Shown one piece after another: positions 9,502 to 19,347 of a stretch of 64,000 nt of DNA; positions within the stretch are counted from its first letter, which is position 1, and the number at the start of each line of letters is the position of its first letter. The position numbers and the translations under genes were made by a program. The stretch comes from Actinomycetota bacterium (GTDB lineage: Bacteria; Actinomycetota; Actinomycetes; S36-B12; UBA5976), in the NCBI GenBank assembly GCA_947452765.1, contig CANGDR010000008.1, forward strand, positions 1-64,000. Direction: 5' to 3'. The notes under the pieces were generated by a model. That model did not search any database, was not told the DNA's origin, and saw only the letters and a list, made by a program, of their open reading frames with translations.

Positions 9502-10794
9502 ATGATGAAAATCACCGTTGTGGCAATGGGCAAAATAGGTTTGCCATTGGCTGTTCAATTTGCATCTAAAGGACACACCGTCTTTGGCGCAGATGTAAAC
9601 GAAGAAACTGTTCGATTGGTTAATGCTGGCATCGAACCGTTCCCAGGTGAAACAGATCTTGATACCAAACTTGCGGATGTAGTTTCCAAAGGACTATTGC
9701 GCGCAACAACTGATACGGCTTCTGTTGTTTCAGATTCCGAAGCGGTCGTCGTGGTTGTCCCACTTTTTGTTGATGCTGAAGGTATTCCGGATTTCGGCTG
9801 GATGGACGCAGCAACTCGTGAAATAGCCAAGGGCTTGAAGCCTGGCACGTTAGTTTCTTATGAAACCACTTTGCCAGTTGGAACCACGAGAAACCGTTTT
9901 GCCCAAATGCTTGAAGCTGGCTCAGGATTAAAGCTAGGTACAGATTTCCACTTAGTCTTTAGCCCAGAACGAGTATTTACCGGGCGAGTTTTTGAAGACT
10001 TACGAAAGTATCCAAAGCTTGTTGGTGGTGTTGACGAAGCATCAGCTAAACACGGTGTTGAATTCTATGAACAGGTCCTAGATTTTGATAAGCGCGATGA
10101 CTTGCCACGTGCTAACGGTGTTTGGGATCTTGGATCTAGCGAAGCTTCTGAGTTAGCCAAATTGGCGGAAACTACTTACCGCGACGTGAACATTGGACTC
10201 GCCAATCAATTTGCGCGATTCGCCGCTAGCAATGGAATTGACGTTTATGCGGTGATCGAGGCTTGTAATAGCCAGCCATTTAGCCATATCCACCAACCGG
10301 GTATTGCAGTCGGCGGACACTGCATTCCGATTTATCCACGAATGTATCTGTGGAACGATCCGGAGGCCACCGTGGTTCGCGCTGCGCGGGAAGCGAATGC
10401 TCAAATGCCTTCATACACAGTTGGAGTTTTGCAAGCTGCCCACGGTGACTTGAACGGCCAGCGAGTAGTTGTGCTTGGCGCTGCCTATCGAGGTGGTGTA
10501 AAAGAAACAGCATTCTCGGGAATCTTTGCCACCGTTGAATCTCTTAAGTCAGCAGGTGCAACAGTTTTGGTTCATGATCCCATGTACACCGATGACGAGT
10601 TAGCGCATTATGGATTTACTGCGTTTCACCTTGGTGATCCCGTAGATGCGGTGATTGTGCAAGCAAATCATGTGGAATATAAATCAGTTTCGGCCACAGA
10701 TTTCCCAGGTCTTAAAACTGTCGTTGACGGACGTAAGTTCTTAGATCCAACTAAATTTGCAGATACGAATTTTATTACTCTTGGAATTGGCTAA
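9502..10794 (+). CDS. UDP-N-acetylhexosamine 6-dehydrogenase (WbpA/WecC-like nucleotide sugar dehydrogenase)
   Basis: MKITVVAMGKIGLPLAVQFASKGHTVFGADV; SPERVFTGRVFEDLRKYPKLVGG; GIAVGGHCIPIYP. Confidence 0.9.
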   Translation: MMKITVVAMGKIGLPLAVQFASKGHTVFGADVNEETVRLVNAGIEPFPGETDLDTKLADVVSKGLLRATTDTASVVSDSEAVVVVVPLFVDAEGIPDFGWMDAATREIAKGLKPGTLVSYETTLPVGTTRNRFAQMLEAGSGLKLGTDFHLVFSPERVFTGRVFEDLRKYPKLVGGVDEASAKHGVEFYEQVLDFDKRDDLPRANGVWDLGSSEASELAKLAETTYRDVNIGLANQFARFAASNGIDVYAVIEACNSQPFSHIHQPGIAVGGHCIPIYPRMYLWNDPEATVVRAAREANAQMPSYTVGVLQAAHGDLNGQRVVVLGAAYRGGVKETAFSGIFATVESLKSAGATVLVHDPMYTDDELAHYGFTAFHLGDPVDAVIVQANHVEYKSVSATDFPGLKTVVDGRKFLDPTKFADTNFITLGIG

Positions 10795-10796
10795 TT

Positions 10797-11951
10797 TTAA
10801 GCACAGATCCAGGATCGTAAAACAGATCCGGAGTACGTACCGTTGTGAAATTCCGTTACAAATTTTTCACCCTGAATTCCTAGTTCTCGGCGCAGTGACT
10901 CATCTTTACTTAGCTTAAGAATTACTTCTTCAAGGTGATCGACGGTAGCTTCCACAATCGGAACTGCGCCAGGAATTCGTTCCCGCACCCATGGTGCCAC
11001 GTGCCCGACCACCACTTTCCCAGCAGCCATCGCTTGAACTGCTGTTGCACCGTAGGCACCGAGCGCAAATTGATCGATAACTACATCGGCTGATTTCACT
11101 AGCCTTGGCATGTCATCTGCCGGCACGCTATCAATTCGAATGTATTCAATACTTTCTTGCTCGGACAGGCTTTGTAAGATTTCATCAACCTTGGGACCGC
11201 CTTTAATCCAAGACTTACTTGGTGCATAAAGCACTGTAATTTTTCTGGCCTTAGGCACATATGTGTTTGTCCATTTGGCTTGATCGACAACCACAGGCAG
11301 CCAAATGCCGTTCGGTAAATCATCGATTAAGTCTGGAGTAGAAACAAAAGTTGGAATGTTCAATTTTGAATATGCTTCAACCAAAATTTTCGCTCTATTT
11401 TCCAAAGTAGCTACGACGTCAGCCGGGGCATCGAGAAATGGACTTTGCGGATACTTTGCAATGTGACGGCTAGGTATTCGAGTATCAGAGCCATGTGATA
11501 CGACGGCACAGGAAATTCCAGAGTTGGTGAAGGATGCAATTTCACCAGAAATGCTTCGCTCATGAAGACTGCTAGTAATTGGCCGCCCAGCTTCAATCAA
11601 TGCATGTGAAAATTTGGATTTAATTCGCAAGTCTTGCTGAACTTGCCATTTCGTAAATTGATACCTGAATTGGGATACTGAATCATCCGTTGGAAAATTA
11701 AAAGTGCCAACTTCTCGGGTTAGCGCTTCTGCGTACAGATCAGGTATTGCACGTTCCGCGGCTCGGGCCCAGGCAAATCCTTGACCTGCAAAATTTGCTG
11801 GGCCTATTATCAAACGGTATTTAGTATTTGGGACTTCAGGTTGCGAAGGAAGCGGCTGGTAGCGCTGGGGATTAACAAGTGACTTAATTCGCCTAGAAGC
11901 AGCTCGACGTAAATCACGGGCCGATGCTTGCTTTAAGGCATTAATGTTCAA
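10797..11951 (-). CDS. Glycosyltransferase-like protein (GT-B)
   Basis: NTYVPKARKITVLYAPSKSWIKGGPKVDEILQSL...; ADVVIDQFALGAYGATAVQAMAAGKVVVGHV resembles the GT4 C-terminal lobe. Confidence 0.65.
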   Translation of the reverse strand: MNINALKQASARDLRRAASRRIKSLVNPQRYQPLPSQPEVPNTKYRLIIGPANFAGQGFAWARAAERAIPDLYAEALTREVGTFNFPTDDSVSQFRYQFTKWQVQQDLRIKSKFSHALIEAGRPITSSLHERSISGEIASFTNSGISCAVVSHGSDTRIPSRHIAKYPQSPFLDAPADVVATLENRAKILVEAYSKLNIPTFVSTPDLIDDLPNGIWLPVVVDQAKWTNTYVPKARKITVLYAPSKSWIKGGPKVDEILQSLSEQESIEYIRIDSVPADDMPRLVKSADVVIDQFALGAYGATAVQAMAAGKVVVGHVAPWVRERIPGAVPIVEATVDHLEEVILKLSKDESLRRELGIQGEKFVTEFHNGTYSGSVLRSWICA

Positions 11952-11970
11952 GACGAAACCTCAGCCAAGC

Positions 11971-12846
11971 TTAGAAATCTTCGAGGACGACAGCACTATT
12001 TCCGGAGTCAACAAAATCGGTGTAACGGTCAACGATTTCGTCAGCAGAGCCACGGCCGACGAGTCTGCCGTGGTCTAACCAAATTGCATCGTTGCATAAT
12101 TCTTTAATTGTTCCCAGGCCGTGAGAAACAACAAGCATCGTGCGTGCATTTCCCATCAGCTCCTCCATCTTGATGCGCGCCTTTCGCTTGAATGCAGCAT
12201 CACCTGTTGAAAGCGCTTCATCAATAAGGAGAATGTCTGGGTCCATGTGAACTGCAACTGAGAAGGCTAATCGCGCGTTCATGCCAGAGGAATAGGTGCG
12301 CGTTGGCAAATCGATGAAGTCGCCTAAGTCTGCAAAGTTTGCAATTTCAAGAAATTTGTCATTTATTTCTTCCCGGGAAAGTCCGCTTGCCAAGCCGCCA
12401 AGAATCACATTTTCTCGTCCAGTTAATTGCGGATGGAAACCTAATCCCAGTGCCAACAAAGTGCTTATGTTTCCACGAACTTCAATCCGCCCAGTTGTTG
12501 GTGCCAAAATACCTGCGATACTTCGCAACAGCGTTGATTTCCCTGCACCGTTGTGCCCAATGACACCCAAAATAGTGCCGTGTTTTACGTCAAACGAGAC
12601 ATCATTAACGGCTTCAACAACTTTAAATTTATTTTTCTCGCCACGAACTAAACCAGCAACTGCTTTTTTCACTGTAGGCACACGTTCAAATTGTGTCTTA
12701 TATGTAATTGATAAATTTTGCACAGAGATAGCTAACTGTTCAGTTACCTCTTTATGCACCTTCAGAATATTTTCTGCAGATAAGCCTGGGTCTGTTTCAG
12801 ATGGATCACCAAAACTACTTGAATCAAAGTCGGACAGCGAACTCAC
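11971..12846 (-). CDS. Polysaccharide ABC exporter ATP-binding protein (Wzt/TagH-like)
   Basis: Walker A GHNGAGKSTLLRSIAG, signature YSSGMNARLAFSVA, Walker B DILLIDEALSTGD. GTG at 12846 (VSSLSDFDSS) gives a 23-bp overlap with the permease; the listed start at 12906 gives 83 bp. Confidence 0.9.
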   Translation of the reverse strand: MSSLSDFDSSSFGDPSETDPGLSAENILKVHKEVTEQLAISVQNLSITYKTQFERVPTVKKAVAGLVRGEKNKFKVVEAVNDVSFDVKHGTILGVIGHNGAGKSTLLRSIAGILAPTTGRIEVRGNISTLLALGLGFHPQLTGRENVILGGLASGLSREEINDKFLEIANFADLGDFIDLPTRTYSSGMNARLAFSVAVHMDPDILLIDEALSTGDAAFKRKARIKMEELMGNARTMLVVSHGLGTIKELCNDAIWLDHGRLVGRGSADEIVDRYTDFVDSGNSAVVLEDF

Positions 12847-13684
12847 GCTCCCTTGACATAAAGAACCAGCAACCGAATAGGAAGGCACTGATTGCCCAAG
12901 CCACACATGCTAGCCAGACGCCAACTGATGGCACGATTCCGCGCACTAAAGTGTCGGAGAACGCGCCAAGAAGCGGAAATAGCGGATTAAAGACTCCAAT
13001 TAATTTGAAATAGTGGCGTGCTTGATCTGGGTAATAAAGCACAGGGGAGATGTAGAGCAAAATACGATTTAGGTAAGGAAGGAATGCCGTAGTATCCCGA
13101 AAATATACCTGCAACGCAGCAAAGAAAGCTGCCATCCCAATCGAGAAAACCATCATTAGGCCAAATACCGGAATAGCCAAAAGCTGTTGCCACTTAAGAG
13201 TTGAGCCACCAATTACGTAAAAAATCATAAAAATTGGAACAGTTGGAATGAACCTTCCAAAGGCAGTTCGAACCGCTGCAATTGGTAGCAAGAGTCGAGG
13301 AAATGATGCATTCATAACTAGGCGTGCAGCCCCTGTGATCGAAGCAGCACCACCAATCATGCTGTTAGAAATAAAGTAAAACGCGAAGATACCTGCGACT
13401 AAGTGAGCGAAGTATTCTGGGCCGCGATGGCTGCCGCTAGAGATCACCATGACAAGAAAGTAATAAACACCCGCCAATAAAAGTGGGTTTAGAACTAGCC
13501 AAAATTTACCAATGACAGTATTTGCCTGTTGGATGCGAAGTGTGGAACGTGACATTTCGTAAGCAAAATCGCGACGTCGCCAGAGTTCTCGAAAGTAGGT
13601 TGGTAGGTGCGGCAACCCGATGCTATTTGACTGGAAAATATGGATTGGGTCGTCTTGTTTCTCGAGCTCAGCGGTCTTCGACAC
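12824..13684 (-). CDS. Polysaccharide ABC exporter permease (Wzm/TagG-like)
   Basis: ABC-2 type membrane protein with several hydrophobic segments, immediately upstream of and overlapping the ATPase. Confidence 0.88.
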   Translation of the reverse strand: MSKTAELEKQDDPIHIFQSNSIGLPHLPTYFRELWRRRDFAYEMSRSTLRIQQANTVIGKFWLVLNPLLLAGVYYFLVMVISSGSHRGPEYFAHLVAGIFAFYFISNSMIGGAASITGAARLVMNASFPRLLLPIAAVRTAFGRFIPTVPIFMIFYVIGGSTLKWQQLLAIPVFGLMMVFSIGMAAFFAALQVYFRDTTAFLPYLNRILLYISPVLYYPDQARHYFKLIGVFNPLFPLLGAFSDTLVRGIVPSVGVWLACVAWAISAFLFGCWFFMSREREFAVRL

Positions 13685-13771
13685 GAATAAATCCTATCAG
13701 AATTGGATTAATCAGGTCCTGGGTGAAAGTGACACGGGTAAAGTGTTGTTACCAGAATATATTGGAACTCC

Positions 13772-15166
13772 TTGGCCGCCAAAATTAGCGAGAAGTGGTG
13801 TGATTCATTGAATCCGGACCAAAATACATTGCCTCAGCTAACAGTTGTGATGATGGTCGCTAACGATGTATCTATCGATGTTCGCGTTAGAAAAATGGCC
13901 GCCTCTGTTGCCAGAGATCATAATGTGTTTGTGCTTGGGCTCGCATCAAATGGAAAGCGTTCAAGTTTTGAACTTGACGGCTTTAAAGTACTTTTACTCC
14001 CAGTCGTTAACCAACAACCTTTGAAAATGCGCATAAAAAAGGCGCTTGGTCGCAGAATTATGAAACTTCCAATGGGGTCTTCGATAAGGAAAATCTTCAA
14101 ATCGGGACCGCGCAAGGCAAAGACTGCTCCTGCTGCTTTGCAAACAACACCTTCGAGCGAGCAAATACCTTGGCGGGAAGTTCTCCCTGAGACCACCAAG
14201 TATGAATTTGTTTTTGGTGCTGAGCTAGAAACCATAAAACCAGATTTAGTGCATGCGCAAGATATTCACTTACTAAGTGTTGCTTCGAATTATGTAAAAA
14301 ATCGTAAGCAGAGTGGGGATAATTGCGCGCTAATTTATGACGCTCATGAATACATCAGGGGATTGGGCTCGATTAACCCGCAGCGTCGTGATGCATATGC
14401 AGATATGGAGTCTGAATATATAAATTCTGCAGACTCGGTAATCACGGTTTCGGATGCGATTGCAAGAAAAATCCAACAAGACCATGGTTTAACGTCTCAA
14501 CCATTCTTGGTCCTAAACGCACCATCCCAAAACAAAATTCAAGTATCTGAATCCAGCCCATCTGTTCGCGCTGTTTGTGGCTTGGATCTGGATGCCCCAC
14601 TTGTTATTTATTCTGGGGGAATTCACATCTCGCGTGGAATGGATTTATTAGTCTCATCCCTTGAATACCTGCCAGATGTTCATCTTGCCATGACATCAAA
14701 TCGTGATAGTTGGTACATCGAGGAATTGAAATTGAAAGCGAGCGCGATTGGCGCGTCGAGCCGGTTGCACTTTGTTCCTTATGTGTCACCCGAGGAAGTA
14801 GTGCCATATATTTCCACCGCAACTATAGGAATAAGTCCGTTGCCAGCTGATGTAGTTAATTACGACTTAGCATTACCTAACAAATTATTTGATTACATCC
14901 AAGCCGGACTTCCTTTGGTGGTGAGTAATTGTGTTGAAGTTTCAAGGTTGTTAGCCAAATTTCCGTTAGGTGGAACTTTCGAATGGCAAGATCCAAAGGC
15001 TCTCGCACAAGCCGTAATTTCTGTATTGGCTAACCAATCTGAGATTCGTGGAAACTACTTAGCGCTAAAAGATGACTTAAAACAGTTCACCTGGGAATCT
15101 CAGGAAAGCAACCTACAAAGCGCCTACTTGCTGGCATTAGCTAAATCGCGCGAGAGCTTCAGTTAA
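13772..15166 (+). CDS. Glycosyltransferase family 4
   Basis: LTVVMMVANDVSIDVRVRKMAASVA...; LVHAQDIHLL; PNKLFDYIQAGLPLVVSN. Exact start uncertain (alternative TTG/GTG starts). Confidence 0.82.
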   Translation: MAAKISEKWCDSLNPDQNTLPQLTVVMMVANDVSIDVRVRKMAASVARDHNVFVLGLASNGKRSSFELDGFKVLLLPVVNQQPLKMRIKKALGRRIMKLPMGSSIRKIFKSGPRKAKTAPAALQTTPSSEQIPWREVLPETTKYEFVFGAELETIKPDLVHAQDIHLLSVASNYVKNRKQSGDNCALIYDAHEYIRGLGSINPQRRDAYADMESEYINSADSVITVSDAIARKIQQDHGLTSQPFLVLNAPSQNKIQVSESSPSVRAVCGLDLDAPLVIYSGGIHISRGMDLLVSSLEYLPDVHLAMTSNRDSWYIEELKLKASAIGASSRLHFVPYVSPEEVVPYISTATIGISPLPADVVNYDLALPNKLFDYIQAGLPLVVSNCVEVSRLLAKFPLGGTFEWQDPKALAQAVISVLANQSEIRGNYLALKDDLKQFTWESQESNLQSAYLLALAKSRESFS

Positions 15167-16229
15167 GTAACGCATCTTCTAAACACCTAACAACATTAAG
15201 TGCAGCCTGACCATCGCCGTAAGGCATTTGGGTCGGCCAAGTTATTTCACTTGTCCTAGCAACAAATTCCGCGACGTCTTTGCTACTTGGATTGTTGTCG
15301 ACCATATTGACACCAAGCGAAACAGTTTCAACCCATTCTGTTTCAGTTCGCAAAGTTACGCACGGTGTGTGTAAAAGAAATGCTTCCTTTTGTAATCCAC
15401 CCGAATCTGTTATGGCAGCTTTGGCGTTGGCTAGAGCGCAAACTAAGTCTGGGTATCCAAGGGGAGAAATCAACTGAACGTTATTGAAATTAGTATCAAT
15501 CTTGAATTCAGCAAGTTTTGCGCGCAAGCGTGGATGAGCTGCAAGCAAAACCTTTGCATCCATATTTTCTAAAAGACCAAGTATCTCGAGTAAACGTTCC
15601 CGGCTTTCGGTATTTTCGGCCCGATGAATTGTCGCTAGGAAATATTCACCTTTTTTAACATCTAAACTTTCCAAGATCAACGATTGCGAAATTTTTTGAG
15701 TGTCAAGACATACATCAACCATCACGTCCCCAACAAGCAAAGCCAAACTTTCTAGACCTTCGTTTGCCAGGTTTGTCATGGCTTCATTGGTTGGGGCAAG
15801 TAGTAAGTCCGATGCGTGATCCGTTAAGACGCGATTGTGTTCTTCTGGCATTCGTCGGTTGAAAGACCTCAATCCCGCTTCTAAGTGCGCGACGCGTTGG
15901 TGAATCTTTACCGCCGCTAAAGTTGCCGCGAGCGTTGAATTGGTATCCCCGTATACCAAGACCCAATCGGCATTCTGAGTCATAAAAACTTCTTCAAGGC
16001 CGGTAAGGATTGATGCAGTCTGCTTGGCATGTGAATCCGAGCCAACGCCAAGGTTTATTTTGGGTGCGCTGATACCCAAATCGGAAAAAAAGTTTTCAGA
16101 CATATCTGGGTCATAATGCTGTCCAGTGTGAACAATCACATGCTCGTGTCCGCCAGCCTTTAGGGCCCGATCGATCGGTGCGAGTTTTACAAATTGCGGC
16201 CTGGCACCCACAACACTTATCACTTTCAT
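15159..16229 (-). CDS. wecB: Non-hydrolysing UDP-N-acetylglucosamine 2-epimerase (WecB/WbpI-like)
   Basis: MKVISVVGARPQFVKLAPIDRAL; VHTGQHYDPDMSENFF; VYGDTNSTLAATLAAVK; ITDSGGLQKEAFLL. ATG at 16229 preferred. Confidence 0.92.
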   Translation of the reverse strand: MKVISVVGARPQFVKLAPIDRALKAGGHEHVIVHTGQHYDPDMSENFFSDLGISAPKINLGVGSDSHAKQTASILTGLEEVFMTQNADWVLVYGDTNSTLAATLAAVKIHQRVAHLEAGLRSFNRRMPEEHNRVLTDHASDLLLAPTNEAMTNLANEGLESLALLVGDVMVDVCLDTQKISQSLILESLDVKKGEYFLATIHRAENTESRERLLEILGLLENMDAKVLLAAHPRLRAKLAEFKIDTNFNNVQLISPLGYPDLVCALANAKAAITDSGGLQKEAFLLHTPCVTLRTETEWVETVSLGVNMVDNNPSSKDVAEFVARTSEITWPTQMPYGDGQAALNVVRCLEDALLN

Positions 16230-16268
16230 TTGTGCCCACACTTCCGCCGGAGACCTGCTTTACGGCAA

Positions 16269-17702
16269 TTATCTCAGAGATTCATAAACAACGTTTAATG
16301 CTGCTTCTTGTGCTTCCCAGGTCCAAGACGATACTGGGGCTTGGGAGTATTTGCCCACATAACTCTTTTGGTTGTTGATTACCCTCGACATTGCCTCCGA
16401 TAAGGTTCGGGGGTCTCCCGCTGTGAATACCTCACCGATTCCATACTTCTCGATAGTTTTTTTGACTACTCGGACATCACTTCCAACGATAGGCAATTGG
16501 GCAATCGCATATTCATAAAATTTGCTTGGAAGTGAGACTTCATGATTGACATCATGTAAGTACGGAGCTAGTCCAAAGGAAGCATCCGCAACATATTCAA
16601 CAATTTCACTGGGCGAAACATAAGGTAACAAGTGAACTCGATTAGCGAGTCCGCGTTTTTCAGCCTCTTCCAAAAATACTGTGTTGTATGCATTTACATT
16701 GGCCACAAATGCAAAATGTAATTCCGGAATACTTTCCATTGCTTCGAGAACTGGGCTAATTCCCCGCTTGGCCGAAAGCACACCTAAATAAACGCCAAGC
16801 GGAAGTGACTCGCTGATTCCACAATCAATTCGAATTTTTCTCTTGCAAGTTTTTGCTGAAGTGGTAGTAGGGGCATTTAGCACTACTGCTGGCTGTTGAG
16901 ATAACGAATATTTATTCGTCAGTAATTCCGCAATGTCTTGTGAGACTGTGATTATGCGATCGGAACTTTTCGCAGCTACCTTCTCATTCAACAAAAAGGC
17001 AAAGGTATCCGCTGGCGTAAACCCCGATATTCCTTCGAGAAATTCATGGGCATCATAAATAACTTTGGGCCGCTTGCCACTGGCTGATAATGCATCGGCC
17101 ATGCGAACGCCGGCTCCAGCCAGCCGAAAATCATGCGCATGAACAACGTCAGGTTGGAAGTTGATTGCCACAGGAAGGAATGCACTTTCGTATTCATAAA
17201 GTGTTGGACTAATTCGGAACAAGTGCACAGAGTTCCGAGTCAGGTTAAACAGAAATCCCCTTGCCCTATTAACTAAGCCAATTTTTGAATTTTGAATTTT
17301 CCATGCCCGTGCATATTGAGCTCTGCGAAATGCGAAAATAGCAGTCATTAATCGCTCAAGCGCCTTAGGAATCACAGTTGAAGTTCCAACTTCACTTCGC
17401 GTTTTTATTGAATATTTGCGTAATTCAATCTTGGCCTTTGCCTTATCGCATTGGTCACTTCCTTGATATCCAAAAATACTTCCAATGCTTTTTCTTGGAT
17501 GAACCATGCGGAAATCTGTAATTGGTACAGCGACAGGAACTCTTACAATTTCAACGTTACCCATGTTGTTTGGGAGTTCGGGAATTCCCAAATCTCGTCC
17601 TAGAAGCAAAACTTCGTGGCCTAAGTCTGAAACCGATTTAGCGGTTTTTTGAACGCGGCTGTCACCGACGATCGCGTTATCAACCATCATCAGAACTTTC
17701 AT
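16269..17702 (-). CDS. Glycosyltransferase family 4
   Basis: MKVLMMVDNAIVGDSRVQKTAKSVSDLGHEVLLLGRD; VVHAHDFRL; LPSKFYEYAIAQLPIVGSDVR. Confidence 0.82.
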   Translation of the reverse strand: MKVLMMVDNAIVGDSRVQKTAKSVSDLGHEVLLLGRDLGIPELPNNMGNVEIVRVPVAVPITDFRMVHPRKSIGSIFGYQGSDQCDKAKAKIELRKYSIKTRSEVGTSTVIPKALERLMTAIFAFRRAQYARAWKIQNSKIGLVNRARGFLFNLTRNSVHLFRISPTLYEYESAFLPVAINFQPDVVHAHDFRLAGAGVRMADALSASGKRPKVIYDAHEFLEGISGFTPADTFAFLLNEKVAAKSSDRIITVSQDIAELLTNKYSLSQQPAVVLNAPTTTSAKTCKRKIRIDCGISESLPLGVYLGVLSAKRGISPVLEAMESIPELHFAFVANVNAYNTVFLEEAEKRGLANRVHLLPYVSPSEIVEYVADASFGLAPYLHDVNHEVSLPSKFYEYAIAQLPIVGSDVRVVKKTIEKYGIGEVFTAGDPRTLSEAMSRVINNQKSYVGKYSQAPVSSWTWEAQEAALNVVYESLR

Positions 17703-17757
17703 TGATTAGCTCCGCTCAGGTTGCTTATAAGTAGAAATTCTAGCGATCGATTTCAAG

Positions 17758-19287
17758 TCAGCGATTACAAAAAGGAATTTGGTGAAAAGTATTCATAAAT
17801 TTATCTGCAGGATCTAGGTAGCGGACAACGTTAATATCCTTGTCTTTTAATTGATCAACTATCAGACATCTACGTGAATTACCTAACCCCTTATCGCTGA
17901 CATCAGCGTTATATAACTCGTGGTAGAGGCGAGATACCGGTTCAAAATCAACGTTATACGCGCGGATAGCTGAGTAAGAGCGACCCCACTGCCCCGTGGT
18001 TAAAACAACTACCAAGATGACAAGTGCTGTCGCACCAAACAGATAGTTAGTTCGGCTAACTAAAAGCGCAATTAATAGCAGTATCAATGTGGCATACCCA
18101 AGCCAGAGACTTGGCGCATGACGGTAAGCAAAACCCCATTTAACCGTCTGTTGCGAAAGTGTAGAGACTGACATGATTGCGGCGGCCACGACACCAGTTG
18201 AAATCAAAATCGCTGCCAGCCTAGTTTGGATGATTAGGTTTTCGGAAAGGTCAGGGGCATTTACATCACTGCCGCGAAAGACTTCCCTTAAATTCAGAAT
18301 TAGCACGAAAGAAATAAAGATCGAAACAAATAAAGTGAGTCCCGAAATCTCAAACGGTAATCCGCCATTTTGGATTTTTGCAATTGCCGAATAATCAGTT
18401 AATGGGAGACCATTCACAATGTTTTTTGCAAATGTTGCTGGAGCTCCTGCGGGGCTTAATTGGGATCCCTCGTAGCAAGCAGCCAGATTGGCAGCGCATT
18501 GTTTCGCAAGAATAATTCGCATTGGAATCCAGATAGCTATGAAGCTAATTAGAAAAACACTTGAGTATCTAATTCGCATCTTCTTGCTAAAAGCCTCGGT
18601 TGGCGAAATTAACACAGCAATCAAGATTGCGACAACGGCCGTATAAGCAAGCTCATAATAGAAATTGGCCCACATGGTCGAGGCTAGAGCGAGCAACCAC
18701 GTGCCAGTATTGAGTCGGAATCCGTTCTGTGAAATTGTTCGGACATTCCGCAATACCGCAGTAGCAAAAATAGTGGCAACAATTATCGTGGGATAAATTA
18801 GCGATGGATACGCGACAGTTCCATTCAGCTTCCAAAATACATTCGCACCGAGGCCCCAAATGGTCATAAGTATTAATGGATAGCGATTCACAAATTCGCT
18901 GTCGCGACCTAAGTTAAGTTCTCGAACGAGTATTTTTAAGGTGTAGTACACGCCTGCAATCAGCGCCACCTTTGTCATTAAGTCAAAGTAATCCAAAGGC
19001 GCTTGCGTCAACTGCAAGAATTTATGCCCGACATATACATAAATTAAGCCGCTGACATCTGATATTGGAACAAAACGGCCAGGTAGAAGGCCCATTTCCC
19101 AGGTTCTATATATGTTGGTAACTGAATAATTCATATCAGCTGGAAATTTAATAAACCACCAGCGCACATCCATCAATGGCGGCGTTAACAATATAGGCAG
19201 AATCGCAACAGAAAATGAAATGTAAAGCAGGGATTTCAGTACCTTCGAAGGCGCCTGGAAGTTCTTTTCTGTTGCAGCCATTACCAA
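17758..19287 (-). CDS. Polytopic membrane protein, possibly GT-C or polysaccharide assembly related
   Basis: 509 aa with about ten hydrophobic segments, in a polysaccharide locus; no specific motif recognised. Confidence 0.6.
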   Translation of the reverse strand: MVMAATEKNFQAPSKVLKSLLYISFSVAILPILLTPPLMDVRWWFIKFPADMNYSVTNIYRTWEMGLLPGRFVPISDVSGLIYVYVGHKFLQLTQAPLDYFDLMTKVALIAGVYYTLKILVRELNLGRDSEFVNRYPLILMTIWGLGANVFWKLNGTVAYPSLIYPTIIVATIFATAVLRNVRTISQNGFRLNTGTWLLALASTMWANFYYELAYTAVVAILIAVLISPTEAFSKKMRIRYSSVFLISFIAIWIPMRIILAKQCAANLAACYEGSQLSPAGAPATFAKNIVNGLPLTDYSAIAKIQNGGLPFEISGLTLFVSIFISFVLILNLREVFRGSDVNAPDLSENLIIQTRLAAILISTGVVAAAIMSVSTLSQQTVKWGFAYRHAPSLWLGYATLILLLIALLVSRTNYLFGATALVILVVVLTTGQWGRSYSAIRAYNVDFEPVSRLYHELYNADVSDKGLGNSRRCLIVDQLKDKDINVVRYLDPADKFMNTFHQIPFCNR

Positions 19288-19347
19288 AATCTATCAGCCA
19301 TAATCACGAGTATTGGTAGTCTAGAACTTAATTACAGAGGGGTTGCG

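Noticed and set aside
12847-12906. Upstream start (12906) of the Wzt-like ATPase
   Set aside because: It would give an 83-bp overlap with the permease; the GTG at 12846 gives a more typical 23-bp overlap.
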